A stretch of 64,000 nucleotides of DNA from assembly GCA_947179395.2 (NCBI GenBank), contig OX359296.1, positions 7,034,001 to 7,098,000 on the forward strand, given 5' to 3'. Position 1 is the first letter of the stretch. Every line of letters begins with the position of its first letter. The translations under genes and the position numbers were made by a program. Below are positions 36,701 to 48,399 of this stretch, in pieces. A model generated the notes under the pieces. That model was not told the DNA's origin, did not search any database, and worked only from the letters and a program-made list of their open reading frames with translations. Source of the DNA: Pulicaria dysenterica. Its lineage: Eukaryota > Streptophyta > Magnoliopsida > Asterales > Asteraceae.

Positions 36701-36919
36701 TTAGGAAAACAAACAACCAAAAGATAAATCAGTCATTCCAATGTCTTCCTCCACCTCATCATCTTCATCAACAAGAGCGGGTCGTTTTCCTTTATAATTT
36801 CTTGATGTGCCGATCTCATCATCACCTCCTCTTCTTGATCCTCTAGTGAAATAATTTGGCTCATTAACCCCGGAAGCTCTTTTTCACCGCACCCAAGTAA
36901 GATCATCATCAAGAAAATC
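36701..36919 (-). pseudogene. hAT transposase C-terminal tail, remnant
   Basis: Conceptual minus-strand translation gives DFLDDDLTWVR, a stop, then KRASGVNEPNYFTRGSRRG and an acidic end (DEDDEVEED). The order DDDLTW...ASG..EP.Y.TR is the variable tail that follows the dimerisation domain of plant hAT transposases. No dimerisation domain or terminal repeat is visible, so this is a fragment. Confidence 0.6.
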
Positions 36920-37395
36920 TCATCACGGGGTTTTTAAGCCCATTCTAGCAAGTAAAGCCCAAAAAACAAAAACAAAAACGCATAGGCCGCGTCACGCATT
37001 AGGAGATCGCATATTGACTAGACTCGTTACATACTTGAAAGGTTAAAAAAGTAATTTTAAATAACTTATATAGTACCTTTAATTGTGAGAAAAGTTAAAA
37101 GATATAAAACGGAAATTGTTAAATGTGCAGGCTGGTTTCTATATATATGGCCCTCAATGAAGAAGGAAGGAATACTAGATGATGAGTTAAAAAAATTGAA
37201 AGATGATTTGTACACAACACAAATTTGTTATAAACAACATGACTTTTATGCCCCTATAAACTCGCTATCAAATAATATTATCCATATATTTAGAGGTATT
37301 ATGGTTCAACTCCTATAACCCATAAAAAATAAATTTTCTCTAGTTATATTTGCATTACTTATAAAATTTGATTCGTGTCTATTGTTATTTATGAT
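36920..37395. other. No gene recognised
   Basis: Contains a 77-residue open frame (37085-37318, +) without recognisable motif. The next exon of the adjacent kinase pseudogene is not found here. Confidence 0.4.
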
Positions 37396-37529
37396 GCTTA
37401 CCTCTATGAAGGCAATCCTCAAAATTTCCTTTATGCATGAATTCATTGAGAAGTAAGAGTTGTCTCCCTTCCAGGTAGTGTCCTTTGAAGTTTAACAAGG
37501 TTGCAATGTCGAAAATTTTTCAAACATTT

Positions 37530-38005
37530 TGTAAGGGTTAATACAGGTGTTGGTTAGTACAGGTGGTTGAAGTTTGTTTCAAGAAGCGATTTTCATGGAA
37601 TAGATAATGATCGAAACATTTGAATGGTTGTTACTTACGATTGTTCAAGATAAACTTAAGCTTTTGGAGTGATAGCTATGAGAAGATAACCTTGTGTCTA
37701 TCCTTAGCTAAATGATCTCGATAAACATCTATTATTACGTTAGTTAGTTATTGTTATTCTAGATAGATGTTATCCTGTGATAGGATATATATAGTTGGAG
37801 CCTCAAGGTAAAAAACCTAATCCCTTGCAACTGAGATAGAGTTGTACGTATATTGATTCACTGAAATTAATATATTGGGGCTTAACTTGAAATTCTTGTT
37901 CATATACTTTTTGATCATTGTTCTTGATAAATTAATTGGTTGATTCCGCAAGCTAATTAGTTATCATCTTGGATTGTATTTGATAATCGAATCTCGATCC
38001 TGACA
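37530..38005 (+). repeat. 5' LTR (476 bp)
   Basis: TGTAAGGGTTAATACAGG to GATCCTGACA. Lacks 22 bp present in the 3' LTR, lost between two ACAGGTG direct repeats. Confidence 0.97.
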
Positions 38006-38007
38006 AG

Positions 38008-38019
38008 TGGTATCAGAGC
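38008..38019 (+). promoter_or_regulatory. tRNA-iMet primer-binding site
   Basis: TGGTATCAGAGC two bases after the 5' LTR. Confidence 0.95.
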
Positions 38020-38093
38020 TACGTTGTAGCTTTTGGTCCAAGATCATCAAGAACAACTTGATTGAAAGATTCTTGGGTGATTCAATAGTCATC

Positions 38094-41000
38094 ATGAGCG
38101 ACATGGCTAATGGAGTGCTGTTAACAAAAGTTCCCGTGTTGAAGCCTAATGACTTCGACATGTGGAAAATAAGGATCAAGTAATACATTTTGCATACAGA
38201 TTATCTGATGTGGGACATCATTGAGAATGGTCACAAGGGAACACAAAAACTTGATGCTGACGGAAACAAGTTGCCTAGAGATCCTCCAGCAAATGATTGG
38301 GAAAGAAAAGAAAGACAAAGTGAGATAAAAGCATTAAGTACCTTGTTATTGGCCATTCCAAACGAATATCAACATCAATTAAGCAGATGTGAGCAAGCCA
38401 AAGAACTATGGCAGGCATTGGAAAAACGTTTCTCTGGAACCAAAAGTACAAAACGAAATCAGAGATCTATACTGAAACAGCAGTATGAGAATTTCTGTGC
38501 AGGTAAGGAAGAAACTATGACACAAACGTTTGATAGATTCAATAAATTGGTAGGAGAATTGGCTACTGTAGGAGTAATTATTGATCAAGATGATGTTAAC
38601 AGAAAGTTCTTAAGATCGCTAGAAGAGGAATGGACCATGTATACCGTTGCCTCAAGGCAGAGTGATGATTTAGATGAGAAGGAATTGGATGATCTTTATA
38701 ATGATCTCAGAGTGTTTGAAGCTGAGGTAGAAGCAAAAAGGAAGCCATCAAGCTTTTCTCAGAATGCAGCATTTGTCTCCTCCATTGGTGAATCCATCCC
38801 AGGCTCTCAAACATCCAAAGTTAACACGGCTAATGATGATGTGTTAGAGGCATTCTTTTCAAGCCATGCTAGATCCATAATGATAAACGATGATCTAGAA
38901 CAAATTCATCCAGATGATTTAGAAGAGATGGATATCAAATGGCAAATGGCTATGCTTACCTTAAGAGCAAAAAAATTCATTCAGAGAACTGGAAGGAAGG
39001 ATTTTGGACTAAAGAGAGATGATAAAGCAGGTTTTGACAAAAGCAAAGTTGAGTGCTATAAGTGTCACAAGCATGGACACTTTGCAAGAGAATGTAGAGG
39101 AGAAAGACGGCATGATGGTTCAAAGGAAAATCACTCAAACAGAAACATTCAAAGCAATAATACAACAGCTCTAGTGTCTCAAGGAGATGATCATTTTGAT
39201 TGGAGTGAGCATGCTGAATTTGCTACAACAAATCAGACACTAATGGCAGAAACATCAAACAAGTCAGATGATATGCCAAGAGAGGTAAAACTTAAACTCT
39301 GCACTGAAGAGTGTATTCAAACTGTCATAAAATATAGGGATCATAACAAGGTTATTTGTGAGACATTATCAAAATCTGAGGAGAGAAGCATAGAAACAAG
39401 CTTAATCATTGATAGTTTTGAAAAACAGGTTAAGGCATATGTCAATAATGAAAAGAAATATCAAGAAGATATTCTTAAATTGAAAATTGAGAATGAAAAA
39501 CTTGTTTTTGAACTAGAAGAAGTCAAAAATCTTCTTAACAATGAAATGATGAAATCTGAAAAGATTAAGCTTGATATTGATAAGTTTCAATATGCTTCAA
39601 AGTCTGTTGAGAACATCATTCAAAAACAAATTCATGATAAATTAAAATCTGGAATTGGATACAACCAGGTACCTCCTCCATTCAATCAAACCTACATTCC
39701 TCCACCAAAAGAGGTGGTTGATAAGTACAGGAATGATAAAAACTTTCAAAATGAGGTATCTGTTGATCCTAAATCAGATTTTGAATTACTTGAACAAAAG
39801 AAAGATACTCACACACCTCAGACTGTTCACCAAGCATCTTCCTCAAGGCAAAATCAATCACCACAGTTTAAGACAAGAGGAAATCAAAGAAACTGGAACC
39901 AAAAAATGTCTCAAAATTATGGTGTGGTTATAAAACAGATTAAACCAAAAGCATGCTTCATTTGTGGAAAACTGAATCATATTGCAAAGCAATGTTCTCA
40001 CAACCCTATAAACAAAAAGGCTAAGCTCAATTTGTCTTCAAAATCTAAAGTCTTTAAAACACCAAAACAAATTCTCAATGGGAAACCTGTAGTAATTCAA
40101 AGGTATGCAACTACTAAGGTTACTACAGGTAACTCTAAAACTCCAGTCTTACCAGATAACCATCGTGTTTCAAGAGTGATTCCCTATAGTTTCAACAGTC
40201 CAAATTTGAAACACTCACAGGTTTTGAAACAATTCACTTACTTCAATGCTAAAGGAAAACCCAAGACCACACAGGCTTGGGTTCCTAAAAGAAACTAACT
40301 TGGTTATTGATGTGCAGGGCAAGCTACTTCAGAAAAGAAAGAATATATGGCATGTGGATAGTGGCTGCTCTAGGCACATGACTGGAGACAGAGAATGTCT
40401 TCAGAAGTTTGAAGAGTATGATGGTGGATATGTGGCATTTGGTGGGGATGTCAAAGGAGGTAAGATTACAGGAAATGGACAAGTATCAAATGGAAAACTC
40501 AACTTCTCTGATGTTCTCTATGTCGAACAGTTGAAATACAATTTGCTGAGTGTGTCACAAGTGTGTGACAAGAACAACAGTATCTTGTTTACATAACAAG
40601 AGTGCATTATTCTTGCTCCAGGTTTCAAAATACTGGATGAAAGTCAATGTATACTGTCTGGATTTGGCCATGACTATACCAATCACAGGACAAGCATGTC
40701 TTCTTTCTACAGCAACAGCTGATGAATTCTCTTTGTGGCATAGAAGGATGTGTCATGTGAATGTAAAAACCATGAATAAGTTGGTCAAACAAAATCTGGT
40801 GAGAGGAATGCCTCAGAAGGAATTTATTTGCAGTGATCATTGTGTGTCTTGCTTAAAGGGAAAACAACATAAATCCTCGCACAAGTCTAAGGAATTAAAC
40901 TCCATTACTGATCCTTTATTCTTGTTGCACATGGATCTGTTTGGTCCAACAAATGTAATGAGTATTGGGAAGAAATCTTATTGTTTGGTCATTATAGATG

Positions 41001-43670
41001 ATTTTTCAAGATTCACATGGGTGTTCTTTCTTAAAAGCAAGGATGAAACCAGTGATATACTCAAGTCCTTTGTCACAAGAATAGAAAATCAACTAGGATC
41101 CAGGGTCAAGATGATGAGAAGTGACAATGGTACAGAGTTCAGAAACTCAGTCATAGAGGAATTTTTCATTAAAAAGGGAATAACAAGACAGTTCAGTACA
41201 CCCAGAACACCTCAACAAAATGGAGTTGCAGAAAGAAGAAACAGAACTCTAATAGAAGCTGCTAGAACTCTGCTGGCAGACTCAAAACTTCCTATTACCT
41301 TCTGGGCAGAAGCAGTTAACACAGCATGCTATGTGTAGAATAGAGTCCTTGTGGTGAAAGCTCACTCAAAAACTGCTTATGAACTCTTACATAAGAGAAA
41401 ACCTCTGATCAGTTTTCTAAAACCATTTGGATGTCTATGTACTATACTGAACACAAAGGATTATCTTGGAAAATTTGATAGAAAAGTGAATGAGGGTTTC
41501 TTTGTTGGATACTCCACACACAGCAAAGCATACAGAGTTTACAACAGAAACTCCAAGATCATAGAAGAAAGTGCAAATGTGTCCTTTAATGAACACACTG
41601 CAAATGCTGCTGGATCAGGTCCCAACTGGTTGTTTGACATTGACAAACTCACAATTTCTCTTCATGGCATAAATACAGGTACTCTGAAAGATTCATTAAA
41701 GAAAGAGTTATCTACAGACTACATACTCCTTCCACCACTACAAGTTGATCCACCATGTTTTACTGTTACTTCTTCTACTTCACAGTCCATGTCAACAGAA
41801 CATGACCCACATGATGAATCAGACAGTGAATGCAACAGAGATGATCCAAAGGAAGGATCCACTGAGCACACCTCCACTGAACATACATCAACCGAGACTG
41901 CACCAAATGATCTACAACAGTCAGAGTTAATACAACCAGATGATGAAGTTGATTTCAATGTCTCAAATCTGAGTCCTACCATTCCAGTTGAACTCCAACC
42001 CTCTGCTAGGATTCAGAAGAATCATCCTATAGAACAATTCATTGGAGATATTCATACTCCTATGGAAACAAGGAGGAAATTCAGAGAATCAGCAGAACAT
42101 GCAAATCTATGCCTATTTTCAAGCTTTTTGATCCCACATTGAACCAAAGAAGGCACATGATGCCTTAAAAGATCCATCCTGGATAGAAGCAATGCAAGAA
42201 GAACTGCTTCAATTCAAAATTCAAGAAGTTTGGTCCTTAGTACCTCTTCCAAAAGGAAAAAGAGCCATTGGTACAAAATGGGTGTTCAGAAATAAGAAAG
42301 ATGACAGGGGAATTGTAATTAGAAACAAAGCAAGATTGGTAGCTCAAGGATATACACAGGAGGAGGAAATTGATTATGATGATGTGTTTGCTCCTGTTGC
42401 AAGAATTGAGGCTATTCGAATTTTCCTAGCATTTGCATCTTTCAAAGGATTTAAAGTATATCAGATGGATGTCAAAAGTGTCTTTTTGTATGGCAGGATT
42501 GAAGAAGAGGTATATGTGTGTCAGCCACCTGGATTTGAAAATCCAAAGTATCCTGATAAGGTTTTCAAGTTGAACAAAGCATTGTATGGTCTTCATCAAG
42601 CTCCTAGAGCTTGGTATGACACTTTGTCAGAACATTTACTTGAAAATGGGTTCAAAAGAGGACAAATTGACAAAACCTTATTCATTATGAAGAAGAATGA
42701 TGATATTTTGTTAGTACAAATCAATGTTGATGATATCATCTTTGGATCCACTTTACCATCACTATGCAAGGAGTTTGAAGTCATAATGCATCAGAAATTC
42801 AAAATGAGCTCCATGGGTGAATTGTCTTTCTTTCTGGGTCTGCAAGTAAAGCAACAAGATGATGACATTTTCTTAAGTCAATCAAAGTATGTGTATGATA
42901 TTTTGGAAAAGTTTGGCTACAAGGACACTAAAATTGCAAGTACTCCAATGGAAGCTCACAAGACATTGACAACAGATTTTGAGGGGGAGGATGTTGATAT
43001 TCATCTATATCGATCTATGATTGGTTCTTTAATGTACCTTACTTCCTCTAGACCTGACATCATGTTTGCAGTATGTGTTTGTGCCAGATTCCAAACCAAT
43101 CCAAAGCAGTCTCATCTTCTTGTTGTCAAAAGGATTTTTAGATACTTAAAGGGAAGACCTGATCTTGGCTTATGGTATCCAAAAGATTCTTCACTGGATT
43201 TAATTGCCTATACTGACAGTGATTACGGCGGTGCAAATTTAGACAGAAAATCTACCTCAGGAGGATGCCAATTTCTTGGAAACAGATTGATCTCATGGCA
43301 ATGCAAGAAGCAAACCACAGTGTCTACTTCAACAGCAGAAGCAGAATATGTAGCAGCTTCAAGCTGTTGCGCTCAAGTACTTTGGATTCAAAATCACATG
43401 CTTGATTATGGTGTTGTGTTTCTAAACACTCCTATTTACATTGATAACAATAGTGCAATTAGCATTGTTAATAATCCTGTTAAACATTAAAAAACAAAAC
43501 ATATTGAAATTAGATATCATTTCATAAGGGATTGCAATGAAAAGAAACTGATTCATGTTCAAAAGATTCACACTGATAATCAACTTGCTGATTTATTTAC
43601 AAAACCCTTTGATGTCAGTAGATTCAATTTCTTAGTATCCCATATTGGCATGATGGTTCTTGCCAAATAA
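38094..43670 (+). pseudogene. Copia gag-pol polyprotein, several stops and shifts
   Basis: Gag starts at 38094 but has TAA at 38181 (codon 30) where the left-edge copy has Gln. The frame is then open 38190-40298: UBN2-type gag, zinc knuckle CYKCHKHGHFAREC, a long Lys/Glu coiled-coil-like stretch (39290-39640), and a second knuckle CFICGKLNHIAKQC. Protease DSG (WHVDSGCSRHMT, near 40350) lies in another frame. Integrase runs 40700-41338 (LWHRRMCHVN, SDNGTEF, PQQNGVAE) and ends at a stop in place of Gln. A linker follows (41351-42142). Reverse transcriptase and RNase H are at 42192-43490 (MDVKSVFLYG, NVDDIIFG, TAEAEYVAAS), with a stop after NNPVKH. Similarity ends at 43670 (LADLFTKPFD...). At least four breaks, so no complete polyprotein. 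Confidence 0.95.
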
Positions 43671-43997
43671 TATGTTTTGTTTCGGGATTATTCTCAATGA
43701 TTTTTGCATTCCTTTTTGTTGAAGTGGATATTACACTTGTTTGGTTTGTACAGGTATAAGTAATCAATGCAGTCTTGCAAAGATTATCTTCGCTCACAGT
43801 TAATACAGGCAGTTTGTACAGGCAGTTCCTACAGGCTAACAACCAACACGAACTTTGGGGATCAGTTTTTCTTTTATTTTATTTCTCTCTCTCTCCATAA
43901 CTGTCACCCATATCTTTCTCAAATCTTTAAACGTTTAAAATTCCACTTTTCTCTCTTACGCAAAATACCTTCTCTGCTACGCTCACTTATTGCAATC

Positions 43998-46900
43998 ATG
44001 TCTTCACATCTTCAACCTCGCAAGCCTCCGAAAATGATGATCTTAAGTTCATAGATACTCACAACATGGCTATCTTTCTCATGAAGACCAAGCAGTTCGA
44101 AGACTTTCACCCTATTGTTGGTTTTCTACGCACTTCACATATTCAGTATGCTCTACAAGTCAAACCCATCATCTACATCGATCACCTTAAATAGTTTTGG
44201 ACTTCAGCGGAGTTACTTGAGAACAACAGAGTTCATTCTATCAAGTCCAGGGTTGATCAAAGGGACATTGTCATCACTGAAGCCCTAGTTCGACAACACC
44301 TTCACCTGGACGATGAATCAGGTATTTAGTCTCTTCCCTCTGATGAAATTTTTTCTACATTTTCACGAATGGGGTATGAGGGTGAGTTGAAAAACATGAC
44401 TTTCTTGAAAGGCATGTTTGCTCCTCAATGGAGATTTCTGTGCCATGTGTTACAGCAGTGTATTTCTAGAAAGAAGGGTGCGTGGAATGAGTTTAGGGGG
44501 TCTATTGCAACTGCAATGGTTTGTCTTTCCACGGGTAGAAAATATAACTTTTCCAAAATGCTATTAGATTATATGGTTTGGAACTTACAACATAAACCTA
44601 ACAAATTGTTGATGTACCCTTGGTTTTTGCAAGTAATTTTTTATAAAGAACTACCAAATCTGTCCAAATTACCCAAAATCTATGGCATTAGTGCCCACAA
44701 ATCAAAGGTTTTCGCAAACATGAAAAAAAAAGATGTGCACTTCTCTGGTAAAGACACCCCACTGTTCTATACAATGGTGGAGGTGTCCCACACTCTTGGT
44801 GAGGGGTCAAGCTCACAGCCCACATCAATGAGCATTCCTATTGACACCCAACCTACACCAGCCACCAAAACTACTCCTCATTCTCCTATTGTTCCATCTG
44901 AACCAACTTCACCTCATACACAAGTCACTCAACAAACAGCTTCAAAAGAACCACCCCTAATCTCTCTTAAGAGAAAGAGGTCAAAGAGAGCTCCTTCCTC
45001 TCTACGTCCTAAACCTCAAGCTGAAAGCCCTCTTGAAAAGCATTCTCTTCATGAGAATACCTAAAGGGAAACCACTGAGCATTCTCCCATGCTCAAGGAG
45101 GTGATCTGTAAGGAGAAGGAAGATCATGTGGAAAGGGCTCACACCCTTGAGCCTGTACAAAGTACATGTCAAGTTGCTGTGAACATCTATAAGACCCAAT
45201 CCATGACAACTTCACCGTTTGATGCTTCCTTGGAAGTGTTAAACACTGAAGGTCCCAGGTGCCAAGAAACCACGGGGGAAACACATCAAATTCAGGGGAG
45301 AACAGTCTGAAACTCAATGAATTGATGGCAAACAAATCTTTCAATGATCTTTCGAAGGTGGTTTACACACCCAATCAAGGTGAGGATAGTTCTAACTTTG
45401 AGAAATTGATGGACTCCAATGCAAGCATTATGAAAGAACTTCAAGCTCAAAGGGAGTTGATCCTATCCCAACAAGCATCTCTTACCTCTTTAATAGAACT
45501 TGTTAAGAAATTACTCAACTCTCCAGCACCAAGACTTGTACTGTTTTCATCAAGCTCTTCAGAGGATGCTCCCAAAAAGGGGGAGAATGATCAACCACAA
45601 CAACAAGATCAAGTACCAACAGAGCAAGAGCCTGAACCACTCCCACAACAACAAGATCAGAACAAGGAAGTTGAAAAAGTTGATCAAAGTGAACAAGCTG
45701 AAAAACATGCTGAGAATGTGACAAGCAAACCCGAACTATCTCAATCTGCTAGAGAGTTTGAAGCAAAGTTGAATGAAATACTTGGTGGTGAGAATGTTCA
45801 GGAAATAATTGCAGCAGATGATCATGTTGAAATTGATAATGAAGGGGATGGGATTGTTGATCCCAAGCATATAGAGTCTGAAACTGTGAAAGAAACTCAA
45901 GCATAACAAGTATCTAGAGAAGAATTGGATGTTGCTGCAGCCTTACAACAATTCAAAGAGAAGAATAGAGAAGAGAAAGAGGAAGTCAAGAAGCAAAAGC
46001 CTCAAAAGTTAAAAGGAGTCTCTATTACAGAACCAAAAGAAGTTCCCAGTGCTCAGTTGAAAGGAAAAGGGAAAGCCTTGGGGATCATCACAACAAAACA
46101 TGGACCAAGATATGTTGATCTGGATGAAACTTTCAAGGACAAAGGTAAAGGGTTAGCTGTGGAAAAAGTAAAGCTTTCAAAGCAAGAGTAAATAAAAGCA
46201 GATGAGGAGTTAGCAAAGAAAGTAGCTGAAGATTTGAATAAAGGAGAAAAAGATCAAATCAGAGCTGATGAAGAGCTAGCCAAGAAAATTCAAGAAGAAG
46301 AAAGTTGGCTTTTATCTGAAGAGATCAAGAAAGCAAGATCAAAGAAAGGAGATGTAAGTGCTGATAGAAAAAGATTTTCTGAATTGTTGAAAGTGAGAGG
46401 ATACAGTGGTAAACGTTTTGGCCCAATGAAATTTGAAACAATTGTTGATCTGTATGAGAAGGAGAAAAAGAAGGTAGCAAGTTTGAGTGAGGATGAGAGG
46501 ATGGAAGTGGAAAGGAAGCTGAAAGAAATGCACGACAGCATGGTTGAAAGCATCTTGAAGCCTCTCCCAAAGTTAACAAAAGCCCCTGCTCCACAAACCA
46601 AGAGAAAGAAGATTGAAAGTACAGGTGAACAAATTGCAAATAGAACAAGGAAATCTCCAAAAGAAAGTCAAGGAGGTACAGCAAAAGAAACTTCAACTCC
46701 AAAATCCGTGCCTAGCAAGGTAAAAACAGTGAAAGATGTCAAGAGTCCTGTCAAGAAAGTGATCAAGGATTTGAAGAAAGAAAGCAAAGATGAGCAGAAG
46801 GAGAAGAAGAGAATACAGGAAGAATCAAGTGATGAAGTTGTAGAGATTGATATGTCTGAGATGCCAAAGTTTGATGATGAAACAACTTCCGGTGATGATC

Positions 46901-47502
46901 CTGGAAACAGTCTGATAATACTGAATGAACCACAACAACCCATTCATGCTGTTCCTTTGAAAGTTAAGAATCCAGAAATGATTGATTGGAATGTGATACC
47001 AATTTATCCCAGACACTACATAAGATTGACAAGGGCAGACAAGGAAGAAGAAGTTTATAGTTCATTTAGCAGGATGGTGAAAGAAGTTGGAAGAGTAGAG
47101 TTAGATGAGATGTATAAGGTAGGAAAAAGGAAGAAGTATGATGAAATCAAAGCAGCTGATGAGTGCTCAATGACCATGTTTATTGTCATGGAATATCTGA
47201 TGATGATGTATGAGCCATGGAGCATTAAGAGCTTAGTAAGAGGATGGGATGATGAGGTAATTCGTTGGGAATTATATCCTCATAATGGAGTATATACAGT
47301 TTTGAGAAAAGGAGGAGCAAGAGAGTTTTATCTGGTTGACAAAGTATACAAACATTCATACATGACTGTGAAGACAATGCTGAAGGTAAAGCTGTTAACA
47401 CGCTTTGAAACAGACATCGCAAGGAACCTGGTGAGAAGCATGAGATGGATAGCAGTGATGTATGAGAGGTCGAAGAAAAAGGACAAAGGCCAGCAAACGT
47501 AA
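43998..47502 (+). pseudogene. Extra coding region between pol and 3' LTR, degenerate
   Basis: Starts near ATG 43998 (MSSHLQPRKPP). Early stops lie at 44052, 44194 and 44326; longer open parts follow: 44369-45064, then 45069-45310 in the same frame, then frame 1 parts 45259-45906, 45925-46191 and 46234-47502. The first part has a conserved-looking helical domain (WTSAELLENN, ITEALVRQHL, MGYEGELKNMTFLKGMFAPQW, AWNEFRGSIATAMVCLSTG) followed by a Pro/Thr/Ser-rich stretch. The later part is strongly charged (Lys/Glu, coiled-coil-like) and ends with a globular, Trp/Tyr-rich domain near 46980-47480. I recall the first domain from 'putative plant transposon protein' entries, but its function is unknown to me. 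No signal peptide or convincing membrane span seen. Confidence 0.75.
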
Positions 47503-47562
47503 AGTTTTGGAAGCATCCTTTGCAGTTAAACCTTTGAAACTTAATGCTAAAAGATAGCAATA

Positions 47563-47577
47563 AGTTTAGGGGGGGAT
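47563..47577 (+). promoter_or_regulatory. Polypurine tract
   Basis: GTTTAGGGGGGGAT immediately before the 3' LTR. Confidence 0.85.
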
Positions 47578-48075
47578 TGTAAGGGTTAATACAGGTGCTG
47601 GTTAGTACAGGTGACTTTGTCAGTTAATACAGGTGGTTGAAGTTTGTTTCAAGAAGCGATTTTCATGGAATAGATAATGATCGAAACATTTGAATGGTTG
47701 TTACTTACGATTGTTCAAGATAAACTTAAGCTTTTGGAGTGATAGCTATGAGAAGATAACCTTGTGTCTATCCTTAGCTAAATGATCTCGATAAACATCT
47801 ATTATTACGTTAGTTAGTTATTGTTATTTTAGATAGATGTTATCCTGTGATAGGATATATATAGTTGGAGCCTCAAGGTGAAAAACCTAATCCCTTGCAA
47901 CTGAGATAGAGTTGTACGCATATTAATTCAATGAAATTAATATATTGGGGCTTAACTTGAAATTCTTGTTCATATACTTTTTGATCATTGTTCTTGATAA
48001 ATTAATTGGTTGATTCCGCAAGCTAATTAGTTATCATCTTGGATTGTATTTGATAATCGAATCTTGATCCTGACA
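47578..48075 (+). repeat. 3' LTR (498 bp)
   Basis: TGTAAGGGTTAATACAGG to GATCCTGACA; keeps the 22 bp missing from the 5' LTR. Confidence 0.97.
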
Positions 48076-48399
48076 CATTTCCATATTAAACTACATTCAA
48101 AAGTCATTAAAGTTTCATGGGATAACGTTACATTGAACTAGAATGAGTAATATACTAGGTGCTTATTAATTTATTCGATCTTAATTTTCAGGAGTTACAG
48201 GTTTATAACAATGTAGTCTCTTAACTGCAGTAAGCGATCCAACGCTATCCTCAAAGGGGGGAATGAGTGATGCTATCAATCCAACCTTTGTGAACATTTC
48301 CAACTATTCCAACACCCAAGCTTGTGTCAATCTCAAAGTTCCTTGTGGCAATCATTATATGTACATTATTACATCTTTCTAGGTTAAAGATACTACAAA

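Larger units (their letters stand above)
37530..48075 (+). mobile_element. Ty1/Copia retrotransposon, complete, 10.5 kb, TSD CATTT, with extra 3' coding region
   Basis: Bounded by CATTT at 37525-37529 and 48076-48080. Contents: 5' LTR, primer-binding site, gag-pol (38094-43670), an extra coding region (about 43998-47502), polypurine tract, 3' LTR. By eye the two LTRs differ by seven substitutions plus one 22-bp gap, so the insertion is young. The coding regions carry more stops than the LTR age suggests, so it may have been copied as a defective element using proteins from a relative. Confidence 0.97.
37402..48395 (-). pseudogene. Receptor-like cytoplasmic kinase pseudogene, exon split by a Copia insertion
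   Basis: Two exons on the minus strand resemble the second kinase of the 52.9-kb gene. Exon a (about 48395-48190) reads ATRNFEIDTSLGVGIVGNVHKGWID; after a frame shift at a G run (48255) comes a beta-3-like TAVKRLHCYKPVTPEN. Exon b begins at 48090 after an AG acceptor and ends at 37402 before GTAAGC; the 10.5-kb Copia sits inside it, and its TSD (CATTT) is duplicated exon sequence. Exon b reads LKNFRHCNLVKL, then LLLLNEFMHKGNFEDCLHR, with the same exon end as the working gene. Frameshifts occur within exon b. No C-lobe is found downstream. Confidence 0.8.

Noticed and set aside
36750..36919. Acidic host nuclear protein
   Set aside because: The DDDLTW...ASG..EP.Y.TR order fits the tail of hAT transposases better, and an internal stop is present.
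43998..47502. Retroviral-type envelope gene
   Set aside because: Position fits, but no signal peptide, membrane span or glycoprotein pattern was visible, so I call only an extra coding region.
46290..47560. Several minus-strand open frames across the Copia extra region
   Set aside because: Shadows of the plus-strand Lys/Glu-rich coding sequence, seen as Ser/Leu/Phe-rich translations.
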